This document shows, piece by piece, positions 1 to 12,200 of a DNA stretch of 64,000 nt; the first letter of the stretch is position 1, and each line of letters starts with the position of its first letter. The stretch spans positions 34,078-98,077 of the forward strand of contig NMRB01002242.1 in assembly GCA_002633025.1 (NCBI GenBank). The letters run 5' to 3'. The translations under genes and the position numbers were made by a program. This DNA comes from Notospermus geniculatus. Taxonomy: Eukaryota; Nemertea; Pilidiophora; Heteronemertea; Lineidae. Under the pieces are notes generated by a model that was given only the letters and a program-made list of their open reading frames with translations, was not told where the DNA came from and ran no database searches.

Positions 1-1108
<1,108 letters not shown>

Positions 1109-1447
1109 TTAAAAATATCCTGCCATTAAAGTACCGTACATGTAGCATTACCCAAGTCTTAGTCCATTTTTACCCTGTATAAAGCAAGGTACAACGTTGA
1201 GTCTAGTTCTACTTTTAGAACAAAGATGGCAGCACAAGCTTCAAATGATGAAGTGAAAAAATGGGCACAGTACCCCTCTGGGATCTAAGCCCTTCAAATA
1301 TTGACGAGCCCCATGAGTCATTTTCTTTTCTAGGGAAATTCCAACACTCAGCAGACTTATAACAGGACCCCTAAGGTTTTTTTTTCAGAAACGTTATAAT
1401 TGAATTTGGAGGGTGGTGCAAATTAGAATACGGAGGGGAAAGCTGCT

Positions 1448-1552
1448 TCACAATCAGCATCCTCCAATAGTTGGGCTTTGGTCTCGCTCCTCTTCATACT
1501 CGCGCACGAGTGGATGAAGATGAGCGAGGTAAAACCCCTGCCCTGGGAGGAT
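1448..1552. repeat. Foldback MITE, GCATCCTCCxxxGGG family (copy 1)
   Basis: Inverted arms: GCATCCTCC...CTCGCTCCTCTTCAT at left and ATGAAGATGAGCGAG...GGAGGATGC at right, with a short centre. Related copies lie at 3782-3892, 16030-16130 and 19345-19450, all with the CGCTCCTCTTCAT arm. Confidence 0.75.
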
Positions 1553-1561
1553 GCACAATAA

Positions 1562-1684
1562 GGGCCGTATGCTCGGGTCAGACTTCAGCCACACTTTCAT
1601 TAAAGTCCGACTTTTCGCAATGCTTCAAGCAAACAAAGTCTTCAGCGATTTTTTATGCTAACGTCCGACCATAGCATACGGCCC
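1562..1684. repeat. Foldback with GGGCCGTATGC termini
   Basis: Ends GGGCCGTATGCTCGG and AGCATACGGCCC, with inner arms related to TCAGACTTCAGCC. A second member with the same ends is at 33010-33119. Confidence 0.7.
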
Positions 1685-2173
1685 AAAGCCTCGTTCCAAA
1701 GACTTGGCCGAGTGTCAAAGTTCTCTCAGGTACTGAGGTTTTCAGGCCCTTGGTTCACCTGTCTCCAAGTCCCACAGGGTCTTTTCTAAAGGCAAATCTA
1801 ATTGTTCTTTGGTTATGAGTATCAGTAATTTCATTTGAGAAGGCACCAGCCTCTTTTTTGCAGGTGAACAGCGTTAAGAACAAGCTGGCAGGTGCCTTTC
1901 TTCACGACTTCTGCAGGTTGTTTAGCTCATGATACGAGCCCAGAGCTTGTAACTGAATATCCATCTCATACATATTCCTTGTACAGACTCTGAATGTTTG
2001 AAGCGAGAAACAAAATGGTGGACGTTATCAGAAACACACGAGAGGTTCTTGGTAGAGTAACCAAAACCAGCTGCATTCAGAATAAGGCGGATGCGTTATC
2101 CATTTGGAAGCTGGGCTAGAACATATCAAGCTATTTTAGAATACACAGCCAACGAACTAGCAAGTCTAATATT

Positions 2174-2587
<414 letters not shown>

Positions 2588-3781
2588 TCAAAAGATGGAC
2601 AATTTGGAAAAATCTATCTCATTCCAAGATATGCGGGCGGGACATAATAGGAGCTGTCAGCGAGTTGACCACTAGGTGTCACTAGGGCCCAATTTGCCGA
2701 CAATGCATCTAGCGGACCCAGTCATTATCGATCGAGCAGCGATCATAATAGATTTCCTGTACATTTGGTCCGCTAAGACTGTGCTGCCATCTGTTAGCAA
2801 TATGCGCGGCTGACTGCTCCTATTGCTTTGTGTTGAGCTCGGCCCGACAGCGACCACCTGCTGGGCTGATTGCAATAGGAGCCGGTGTAACGGTACAGCT
2901 GGTCACAATGTACTGTGCTGTTTACAATTTGTCATTAAAACTACACTAAACTACTCAGTCTTATCTCCTTTTAGTTGGCATCGAAGATACCAAAACGTTC
3001 AGTCTAAAACTTTTTTTAATTGCACATCTGGGATCAGGAAACCTGAGGATACCTCTTATTTAATTCTAATTTACTCCATTTTAGCACTATAATATCCAGT
3101 GGATAAAAAAACGTTCCGAACGTTCAATTTTGATGTGTTAAAAACTATCAATTATTATTCAATGAAGTTTTGTTTCATGAAAAAAATCAATGAAAAAAAT
3201 TGAACATGCTATTAAGCAATGTTGAACATGCTATTAATAATGTTCCTTGAAATGATACGATAGCAAATTTTGTTGAATTTTAATGATTTAGTTTTCGAGA
3301 AATCAAAATGTATCAGGACTTTTTTTATCCATGGCTGATATTCATAAAAGCTAGCAAATGCTTTTACTTCAGGTTTTGTATTGCATTACATTGGACATCG
3401 CTGTGCTAATCTTAATTAAAAGCATTTATTGCTAACTTTTATGGGTAGCCTACACGACGTGTACCAGCCAATATTTGTGGATGAAAATGAACTACATTTG
3501 AACAGGAAATTCATTAGCTAAACAGATACAAGTGATTCTGTGAATAGCTGGACTTGAGACCCAGAAAGCCCCATTTTACCTAATCATGTGACGTTAATGA
3601 AGGAAAATTTGCATCATGTGCATGTAGTTAAATAGTGTCCTAATTTACTTAAACGGCAGGTCAGAATATAAGTCTCATCATCAAAAAGTAATTATTGTTA
3701 ATATCAAACAAAGACAAAGTGGCCTAAATGTTTTTTTAGATGGCTCAAATACTCGATCGTGCACCGAAAGCTTCACCTAAA

Positions 3782-3892
3782 TCATCCTCCCACAGCAGGG
3801 GTTTTTACGTCGCTCCTCTTCATCCATCCATCCAAACTGTGTGCGAGTGTATGAAGAGGAGCGAGACCAAGCCCTGCTATGGGAGGATGCAC
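3782..3892. repeat. Foldback MITE, GCATCCTCCxxxGGG family (copy 2)
   Basis: Arms ATCCTCCCACAGCAGGG...CGCTCCTCTTCATCC and TATGAAGAGGAGCGAG...CCCTGCTATGGGAGGATG pair almost perfectly around a loop of about 20 bp. Confidence 0.75.
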
Positions 3893-4483
3893 CGTAATAA
3901 GGAATAAAAGACCCCAAAATATGCGCCTGGTGTTCTCTCTTCTATCAAAAATAGATAAAGACCAAAAATATACCACTCTGAAACCGGCCCAGCCCAAGGG
4001 TTTTAGTTATTTTTTTAAATAATAGGTGGCGCATGATCAAAAAAGTTGCAAAAATCTAAAAACTTTTGGCACCAAAATATAGGCAGGGGCACAAGGAATA
4101 CTAATCACAACTTTGTTTGCAAATCCATGCATTCCCTAATGAGTAATTAGCAATTAAAGGGTCCTGCGCCACCTATATTTAAAAAAATGAACTCAACGTG
4201 CTGGTCCATGCCAGTCTGAGGTATAGTCATCTATTTAAAGATTGATATCTCTGAAACCAGTGGATGGATTTGATTGAATTTTATACTGCTTGTAGCCAGT
4301 GTCTAATTCTTTGACTTGGTGCAGTAACTCTCAGATCGTCCAAGTTTTTAGGGAGATAGCTGCCAATTTTATGCTTTTCAACGTTGAGAGTGGTACATTT
4401 TTGGTCTTTATCTATTTTTGCTTCTATTCATAAAACGAGCGGCAATTCATTACTTTCATTTGACCGAGAATTCCAAACATTTT

Positions 4484-4612
4484 ATCCAAGTTAATGGTCA
4501 TAGACTAAATGCTTTTACTTGAATTTTGCAATAAAAATGCACTAGGCAATGCTGTAGGCCCTACAAATCTGAAGTAAAAGCATTTACTAGTCTTTATTCA
4601 TATGACCCAATA
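4484..4612. repeat. Foldback, AAATGCTTTTACTT family
   Basis: Inverted arms AGACTAAATGCTTTTACTT and AAGTAAAAGCATTTACTAGT around GCACTAGGCAATGCTGTA. A close copy is at 32826-32946; looser relatives are at 3348-3443, 29578-29960 and 34000-34200. Confidence 0.7.
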
Positions 4613-4854
4613 TTAGAGTCGCACAATGGAAACATCAGTGCCTATATAACCTCTACCCCCCCCCCGTCGGACCGTTTTTCATGTGACAGAGAGCCGAGGG
4701 TGAGTCTGTGTGATAGCACAGATTTTCTCCAGGCACTCTGCTTTTCTCCTCCAGCACTGTACATTGAATTCACTCAATCAGTTTTCAATTCAAGCTATTT
4801 TCTGGGTGCAGGCTCTTATTTTCCTCGGTGCAGGTCTATTGTGACTGACATGGG

Positions 4855-4957
4855 CCCATGTTCCCGAAGCCGTCGTTAGGTTAACGATGTCGTTAAAACT
4901 GGAAAAATGCATAGCGTAACGACATCGTTAACCTTACGACGGCTTCGGGAACATGGG
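4855..4957. repeat. Foldback with about 40-bp near-perfect arms
   Basis: CCCATGTTCCCGAAGCCGTC and GACGGCTTCGGGAACATGGG are inverted copies around a loop of about 23 bp. Confidence 0.85.
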
Positions 4958-5879
4958 TCATGGTTGGTACCCAATGGCGGTGAAACGGAGTGCCAGTGTT
5001 TGAACCGACTCAATGAGAACCGTCACTCACCACACAGGATATTTTAGCATTCAAAAGGATACACATCCCCATTACCAAGTTACAGTAATAGACCCATACG
5101 GGCATCAGATGGCAAATTCAAAAGGTCATGCTGTGGATGAATACACGGACATGACAAGCATTGAAATGACTCCTGTGTGCCATGCCTGACGCGAATAGAA
5201 CAATTATAGGAGTAATTTGAGTGCTGCAGATTACGCATACCCCAGATAACAACTTGTGCAAACCAGGATGACTACATGTCGCGAAAATAAGCAAATCGCA
5301 ATTAGTGGATGCGTCTGCAGAGGACAGGTCTGGTGTTGCTATAGTATCCAGCCTTGTTCAACACACAAAGCGCTGTACACTGTATAGTCTGACTCCAGTC
5401 TCGAACACATAAAGGAGAATACATTACAACGGCCGTCATATGGTCATATTCGAAGTCGTTGACGAATGGGGATGGGCGTAGTGTCCCTGGCATGGGATGA
5501 GATGTGTGAATGGGGGTATACTCTACTGGTTCATACTGACAACCAGACGACACGGCTGTAGCTAGGCCTAGTTTATGCTAGGTGAACGAGATCCCACCAC
5601 GAGACATCAGCCAGAGCCTGCGACCGAGAGGGCCTCGGCCTGTGGATCTGCCAATGGCGTTCTCCCCACTTACATGAGAATAATGATCACCAAAATGTAT
5701 GTATCACTCACTTCGAGGCTACACAGGGCAGACGCTGCTGCATGTCAGGTGGGGAACAGGACTCGACCACTCAACACGGCTGTGGAAATTTCGACAATAT
5801 CACGCAAAAGACACGCACATACTTATCATATTTAGTATCAAAATAAACCTTAGAATAAAGAATATGAAATACAACTTAC

Positions 5880-5973
5880 CATTTTGGACTAGATGCTGGG
5901 AAATTGGAGAAAATCCACAGAAAACCCTGAAAGTCAGACTCACGATACGACCGAAATGAGCCCCGTGAGAGTG
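5880..5973 (-). CDS. Alpha-tubulin, exon 1 (5' UTR plus Met1 codon)
   Basis: On the minus strand CCAAAATG is followed directly by a consensus donor gtaagt (5874-5879). The ATG at 5880-5882 would therefore be the only coding triplet, as required by exon 2 starting at Arg2. An A at -3 gives a good initiation context. A TATA box lies about 30 bp upstream of the proposed 5' end (about 5973, inferred only from TATA spacing). Intron 1 would be 2564-5879, about 3.3 kb. No cDNA is available to confirm the splice, but phase, ATG and promoter agree. Confidence 0.8.
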
Positions 5974-5999
5974 ATGGCGAATGTAGGCGCGGGCATTCG

Positions 6000-6007
6000 T
6001 TATATAG
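6000..6007 (-). promoter_or_regulatory. TATA box of alpha-tubulin
   Basis: The minus strand reads GGCTATATAACG. It lies about 118 bp upstream of the ATG|gtaagt exon, at the right distance for a start site near 5973. Confidence 0.7.
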
Positions 6008-6723
6008 CCACCTGGTCCCGCGTCGTCTGCAATACATCACGGCTGCAGCCTGCACTTGAAGCATTGTAGGAGTGCTGTCAATGGGGACGCGGTAATAGAA
6101 CGATTCTGAATTATGTTGATTGTACCTCTTTAATACAGCCACTCATGCACAATGGAGCTTTTTTAGACGAAATCATGCTTACAAATATTATCCTGCGGAA
6201 GACATTTTTTTAATAAAATTATCTTTAAACGTCAGTTCATTTCCCAAAATCCGTGAGACAATTTTGGGGACAATTTTATTCGCAGGACCACTGGCCTTCT
6301 TACGAAGGTTGTTGTTGGCGACGACTTCCAGCCTCGCTTTCATTGTCCGAATTGTACGGATGTCTGGCATTTTTGTATGGTACGTTCATTGCCTTTCCTA
6401 CTGGATTCGAGGTCGATAGTGACTCATTCATTGGGACAATCGATCATCGTTGCCGAAGCTGCCAACGCGGTGTTTCGTGGAACTTGACATCTACATAGCT
6501 CATAGTTGATGCTGCTGTCTGTCGGTCATGTATGGCATTATGTTTCACAATAATACAGACTTTCAGCAAGGCTCCGTATCACCAAAAATAGATCTATTTT
6601 TGGTATGACGTATGACTTTAATAGAAAATGCATTAGTTCGATACGTCATACGTGACACGGGTCGTTCTATAATCTTTGCGTAATCGTGTAAATACTGTAA
6701 CATTACGTTTAAGAGGTGGTATT

Positions 6724-6830
6724 AGGGAGGTTTAAAAATCAAACGACAAACGTAAACTTATTGCATTTTCGGTACAAAAATAACGTTGTCGCTAACGTTC
6801 ACGTTTATAATTTGATTTCTAAACCTCCGT
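6724..6830. mobile_element. GGGAGG-family MITE, ATAAACGTAAAC type (copy 2, deleted centre)
   Basis: Starts AGGGAGGTTTAAAAATCAAA, ends TTTCTAAACCTCCGT; ATT flanks at 6721-6723 and 6831-6833. At 107 bp it is shorter than the roughly 150-bp copies. Confidence 0.85.
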
Positions 6831-7408
6831 ATTGACAGGTCCCAGAATTAATCAGGCCTTTTTAATTGACAGTTCGCCTTTAGACCCGTTAAAGGGGCAG
6901 ATGACCAGCCAATCAGATAAAAGATCCTACTTCTAATTCACCTCTGGGATCTCTTCTACATAGCGCCTGAGGAAGACCCCGATTGGGGTCGAAAATTTGC
7001 AAAATATTCGGAGACGACTTTGTCTAACAAGAAGTAATTAATTTTGGCGCTTTGACCTCTTAAACCATCCTGGTAACATCCGGGTTTCTTAGTGCGAACA
7101 CTAAGAACCCCTGATGTTCTCAGGATGTCTTAAACGCAACTTTACAGTTTGTTATAGTGACGGACAGTATATCATTCTGTCGTGGGAGTTTAATAATGAG
7201 TTCGTTATTAGCATTGAAAAGGTGTCAAATTTAATAGATGTAACATATTTTATTGATGTTGATGATGATATTGATTTTCTTTGGCCGATACAATTCTTCA
7301 TACATAACTGCCTTAGAAAGTCTGGTACACAAACAAGATCACATATGATGCCATAATTATGTTTACACCTTGTTCATATAATGAACAAGTTGGTGGTATT
7401 GCAACAAT

Positions 7409-7563
7409 AGAGAGGTTTAAAAATCAAACGATAAACGTAAACGTTAAGGACAACGTTATTTTTGTACCGAAAATGCAATATAAAATCTGGCGGGTTAATC
7501 TGTAGTATGAAAAATAACGTTGTCGTAAAGTTTACGTTTATCGTTTGATTTCGAAACTTCCCT
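7409..7563. mobile_element. GGGAGG-family MITE, ATAAACGTAAAC type (copy 3)
   Basis: Starts AGAGAGGTTTAAAAATCAAA, ends TTCGAAACTTCCCT. Flanked by AAT at left and ATT at right. Confidence 0.85.
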
Positions 7564-8137
7564 ATTATCGAATAAATAAGGTAGAGCACTAAAAGAATAA
7601 GGGAAGGTTTTTCGGAATTCAGTCAAAAATAACATCAAATCATTGGTATCTCATTTTAAATGTAGATGTTACCAAAAATAGATACCTCTCTTATCTATTA
7701 TTTTTGATGTTACCCAAAAAAGTTTATCATGGGCATCGTTAATTATGGAAATTATCCTTAGAAAATGCTGAACTTCGTACATTCGTGCATTGGAAAATAT
7801 GCGTGCAGCACTCATGACCGTATGACTTTAAGATCGCGGGCCAATCCAAGTCACGACAATGCTATCAATTAGCTACTCATTCCTTATCAATTAGAGACCC
7901 ATGTTTCAATTATTCAATGCCCGTTGATTGCGTGCTGTCAGTTGGCGTAAACATCACTTATTCATCAATGATCTATTATTTAGTTGTAAGCGTATTTATC
8001 ACAACACTTGTATCCATAGAAATGAATGTTCCAGGGACCATGTGCTCACCTGGGTGTATTAATGCAACTATCAGTTCGCATCTTGTACCCCCTCCCCCAT
8101 GGGAGACAAGCATCACCACCTTTGCCTTGTCGATGCT

Positions 8138-8357
8138 TAAAGGAGCATGGTATTGCCACTTTTTTTCGACAGCCGGCGCCACCGCGCCACTCTCCAACCC
8201 AGGGACTAACTACGTTGTCGGCGAATTGACCAGATTTACTACGTAATGTACATTTTGTAATGCATTTTTGTAGTTCGTCTTACTGCTGCCAGGTGGCTCC
8301 CTCTGCGTCGACAGTCAAATAACGCATTTGAGGTCCAATACCATGCTCCTTTAAGGG
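8138..8357. repeat. Foldback, TTAAAGGAGCATGGTATTG family
   Basis: CTTAAAGGAGCATGGTATTG at left and CAATACCATGCTCCTTTAAG at right. Inner GGCGCCACCGCGCCACTCTC recurs at 35645-35665. A variant with AAAGGACCACAGTATTGC arms is at 28556-28853. Confidence 0.75.
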
Positions 8358-8698
8358 TGATGTAATAATTGTTAGTGATAAAAATGTGGAGAGGATCCAG
8401 ACATTAGCAGGGATTCTTGCGCTTATTGCGATTTCGGTTTTGGCCACCTGGTAGACAAACCAAGAATCATATCGGACCAAAATATTTGGTGTCGAAGATC
8501 ACCTGATGTAGTGACGTATGTACAAGATTAACGTGCCCTGCTAACGGACGCCGACCGCCGGACCGCGGAAACCGCAGCACATAAAGAGCTGACCAGGTGA
8601 GCTAAAATCGTGGGTTATTGATGAACTAGGGAAAATATCAGTAACGAAATTAACCATCCTGTAGTTGTTATCAATGGTTCCTAGCTGTTTTCCTCTGC

Positions 8699-8765
8699 GT
8701 CTACGGTGACGTTGATCTACGGTGACGTAGATCTACGGTGACGTAGATCTACGGTGGCGTAGAAG
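8699..8765. repeat. 16-bp tandem repeat with TGACGTA cores
   Basis: About four units of GATCTACGGTGACGTA. Each unit holds a CRE-like TGACGTA; whether it is regulatory cannot be judged. Confidence 0.7.
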
Positions 8766-9054
8766 AGCGAATGACAAAAACCCCTTATTGACCTCAGGAC
8801 GCAATGTCGAGGTCGCAAACACCATGCTGGCCCCAACGTGGTCCTGAAAGCGGATCACTGATTGGCTAGCTACATTGGCGCCAATTCTAATATGCGCAAG
8901 CGACGCCTATTGGTCATCGTCTGAGAATTGCGTGAACCTAGTTTCGGCGCGCGGGCAATAGGGGGAGCGGTTCAAAACTGCGGTGGAAATTTACGCTTAG
9001 TGCTGTGTACGTGGTTTCAATGTCAGAGACGATCAGGACGAAAATACCACTTAC

Positions 9055-9219
9055 CTCCGGGTTTCGGACAAGGTGGCATGTAGCAACGCCCAGTTTCCAT
9101 CTGCCATAGACATCGGCCGTTTTTGCAAAGCGTCGTGGTCTTTGTCCTCGCGCCAATTCCGCACGTCACCGAGCAGGGACTCCATTTACCTGTGTCAACT
9201 TCCACGGCCTTGTCTTTCC
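9055..9219 (-). CDS. Gene A TSP1 exon
   Basis: A 165-bp phase 1-1 exon between an acag acceptor and G|gtaagtgg donor. It encodes WSPCSVTCGIGARTKTTTLC...[11 protein letters not shown], a thrombospondin type-1 repeat with the WSxC, TCGxG and C-terminal CxxxPC cysteines. It is the counterpart of gene B 34357-34527. If the frameshift in the preceding exon is real, this exon is not translated. Confidence 0.88.
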
Positions 9220-12200
9220 CTGTAAAATGTGAGAGAGGTAAGCATCGCGCCGGATCGATTCGGTTCGGATTGACCACCATCTTGGAAAGGTCTATCGTAC
9301 TGCCGAACTTCTGCTTGATAAAGTATATAAAGTCAATTTCCAGAATATTTGCGAATTTTCGACCCCAAGCGGGGTCTTCTTCAGGCTGGAACTTTACAAT
9401 CTGAAACTCTAGAAAAGACTCAGTCTTTTTTAGAGTTTCAGATTGTAAAGTTCCAGCCTTAAGAAGACCCCGCTTGGGGTCGAAAATTCGCAAATATTCT
9501 GGAAATTGACTTGAGTCTTTTCTAGAGTTTCAGATTGTAAAGTTCCAGCTTGAAGAAGACCCCGGTTGGGGTAGAAAATTTGCAAATATTCTGGAAATTG
9601 ACTTTAAACTTTATCATATTGTGTGTCGATTTTTGTGCTCGTCTTCTCTTTCGCAAACTCAGGGCCGGATCCAGGGGGGGGGGGGCGTACGCCCCCCCCT
9701 ATTTTTGGCAGATCTGAAACTCTAGAAAAGACTCAGTCTTTTTTAGAGTTTCAGATTGTAAAGTTCCAGCCTTAAGAAGACCCCGGTTGGGGTCGAAAAT
9801 TCGCAAATATTCTGGAAATTGACTTGAGTCTTTTCTAGAGTTTCAGATTGTAAAGTTCCAGCTTGAAGAAGACCCCGGTTGGGGTAGAAAATTCGCAAAT
9901 ATTCTGGAAATTGACTTTAAACTTTATCATATTGTGTGTCGATTTTTGTGCTCGTCTTCTCTTTCGCAAACTCAGGGCCGGATCCAGGGCCCCTATTTTT
10001 GGCAGAGTAGTGATTTTTTTTAGCAAGAAAAATTTAATCACATAAAAATTCGAGTATTTTGCTCTCAGACGCCAGGAAAATATAAAAGCACTTAAAATTG
10101 TCAAATTTTTCTGTGCGAGGGCCCCCAGACCCTTCATTCTTTCGGTGCTCACCACCTCGGGCGGGTGGCGTCGAACTACGCCCCCCCCCTTTCTGTCAAT
10201 CCTGGATCCGGCCCTGGAACTTCTGCTTAATACTCACTGTCCGATATCAGCTTCATGTACTTCGGATCGCACTTATATATGCTGTTCAACTCAAACCAGT
10301 CGAGTTTTGTCGGCAGCTTTGAGCATTTCCAACTTTCTGATACAGTTTAACATCTAGTTTTTTCGGCCTCATAGTGTATTTGCTCTCGTCAATCGCCATG
10401 GCATTCAGAGGATAATGCATGATGCTGAAGTAATCGTACGGATATCCGCTCATCGTGGATTTCTCAAATTTCTCAAATTGGAACATGTTGGCACGTCCTG
10501 AAAAAATGAGAAGGAAGAGGTCCTGAATGACACAGACTTCAGGCAACCGACACTCGCATGCATTTTGTTCTACGTGACAGGCCCTGTACATTCTGAGCTT
10601 TCGTGTGCATCGATAAAGCATGGCGCACACGAGCGACAAAATCAAGGCGACTGCCGACAAGACTGCCAAAACGACCAGAAATCTGATAGATTTGACCCCA
10701 TGTCTGTGGCAAATCGTCGTCCCAACCGACTGGTCGCTTTGGTCGACCGACTAATCAGTTTCATCGCCTACCTGATCGGTTTAGGTGGTCGTTGTATCAT
10801 ATGCGCACTATTTATGCGAAGACAAAACCTCCCCTCAAAAACATATTTGCGCTCGGCGACCGAAGATCCTGGCGACCAAAATTCAACATGTTGAACTTTG
10901 GTCGCCAAGGCCGATTATCTTCGCGACTTGTCAGCCGACAAGGAAAAAGATCCGCAAACTAAGTCGCTCCGGGAGGTCGTCTGTGGTTTGCGGATTCTTC
11001 ACAAAAATGGTCGCCAGTGTGGTCGGCGAGCGACGTCACTATAGATGTAATGGATAAATAGTGTACCACCCGGCAGATTTTCGACTGTCCCCCAGAAAAT
11101 ATTGACCTTTTACATGATATATTGAAAATAGAGCGACGTCGCGATGGTCTCCTACGGCGTCGCCAGCGATGGTCTCGTCGGCAGTCGCCTTGATTTTGTC
11201 GCTCGTGTGCGCCATGATTAAGGAAGCGTACTGCGGTATTAGGGAGGTTTCGCAAGCGCCCGGTTAGGCCATACGACGACGTTTATCTATTGTTTGGGTA
11301 TACCTACACAATAGATAAACGTCGTCGTAGGGCCTAACCGGACGCTTGCGAAACCTCCCTATTAAACCGTCGGCTCTAGTAGTTTGCGGATTTCAAAAGG
11401 CTGTCTCGAGAGTGCACTCCGAGTGAAACAGGGTTTATTCATGGGTTGTTAGGGTTTCATAACACAGTCACATGAATTGTGTTTCCTTTCCTTCATCAAG
11501 CTTATTAAAAGTTGCATATGTGAAGGAAAAGGCCCAATAATTAATAATTAATAATTAATCTGTTCGATAAGCAACATCCCATAAATGAGGAACCGGAGGA
11601 ACTAACGTCACGACGCGGCGCTGTGAGCAGTGCGACCGAAGTTTCTTTTTTCTAACGTTATTTCCATTCATTTCTGGCGTGAAAATCACCCTTTCGTTTC
11701 GGTCGCCCGGCATTAAAATTTACACCATCTTGTAGCAGATGAAAATGTCTGCAATTTTGCAATGCTTTTTTCCTTAAAATGAAGACATAGATGACGATTT
11801 CGGCAACGTCTTTATCTCATTTTTTTCTGTAGAAAATGTACAGCGGGTTTTTTCATGACGGAGCGTCAACACATACAATGTAAAGCCCCCTTCACACCAG
11901 CATCCTGACCAAGCCCCGATCTATTTCTGACCAAAATTGCCCCCAGAGCGTGGTGGTCAGAAAGAATCGTGCATCGTGAACTATAGGCAATTGTGAATAT
12001 GACGGTGATGTGTATGTGGGATGCATACACTTAGTTTACTTGCAATCCATGTTTGAGTAAAAAATTACCCTGGAAAAACTTTGTAAACATAGGTACACTT
12101 TCAACCGAACATGTCTATAGCGATGGTCTCCTACGGCGTCGCCAGCGATGGTCTCGTCGGCAGTCGCCTTGATTTTGTCGCTCGTGTGCGCCATGCTTTA

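Larger units (their letters stand above)
5974..9054. other. Intergenic region between alpha-tubulin and gene A
   Basis: I recognise no coding exon here. It holds two GGGAGG-family MITEs (6724-6830, 7409-7563), a hairpin repeat near 6968-6996, a foldback (8138-8357) and a 16-bp tandem repeat (8699-8765). The 3' end of gene A, if it extends past its TSP1 exon, would lie in the right part. Confidence 0.6.
9220..10237. other. Gene A intron with repeat cluster
   Basis: No exon seen. It holds four copies of a roughly 95-bp segment containing AGACCCCGxTTGGGGT (9310-9925) and a hAT-like element (9662-10215). Confidence 0.7.

Noticed and set aside
5876-6142. Minus-strand open frame overlapping the tubulin promoter
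   Set aside because: It spans the TATA box and the ATG-only exon out of frame, with no family similarity.
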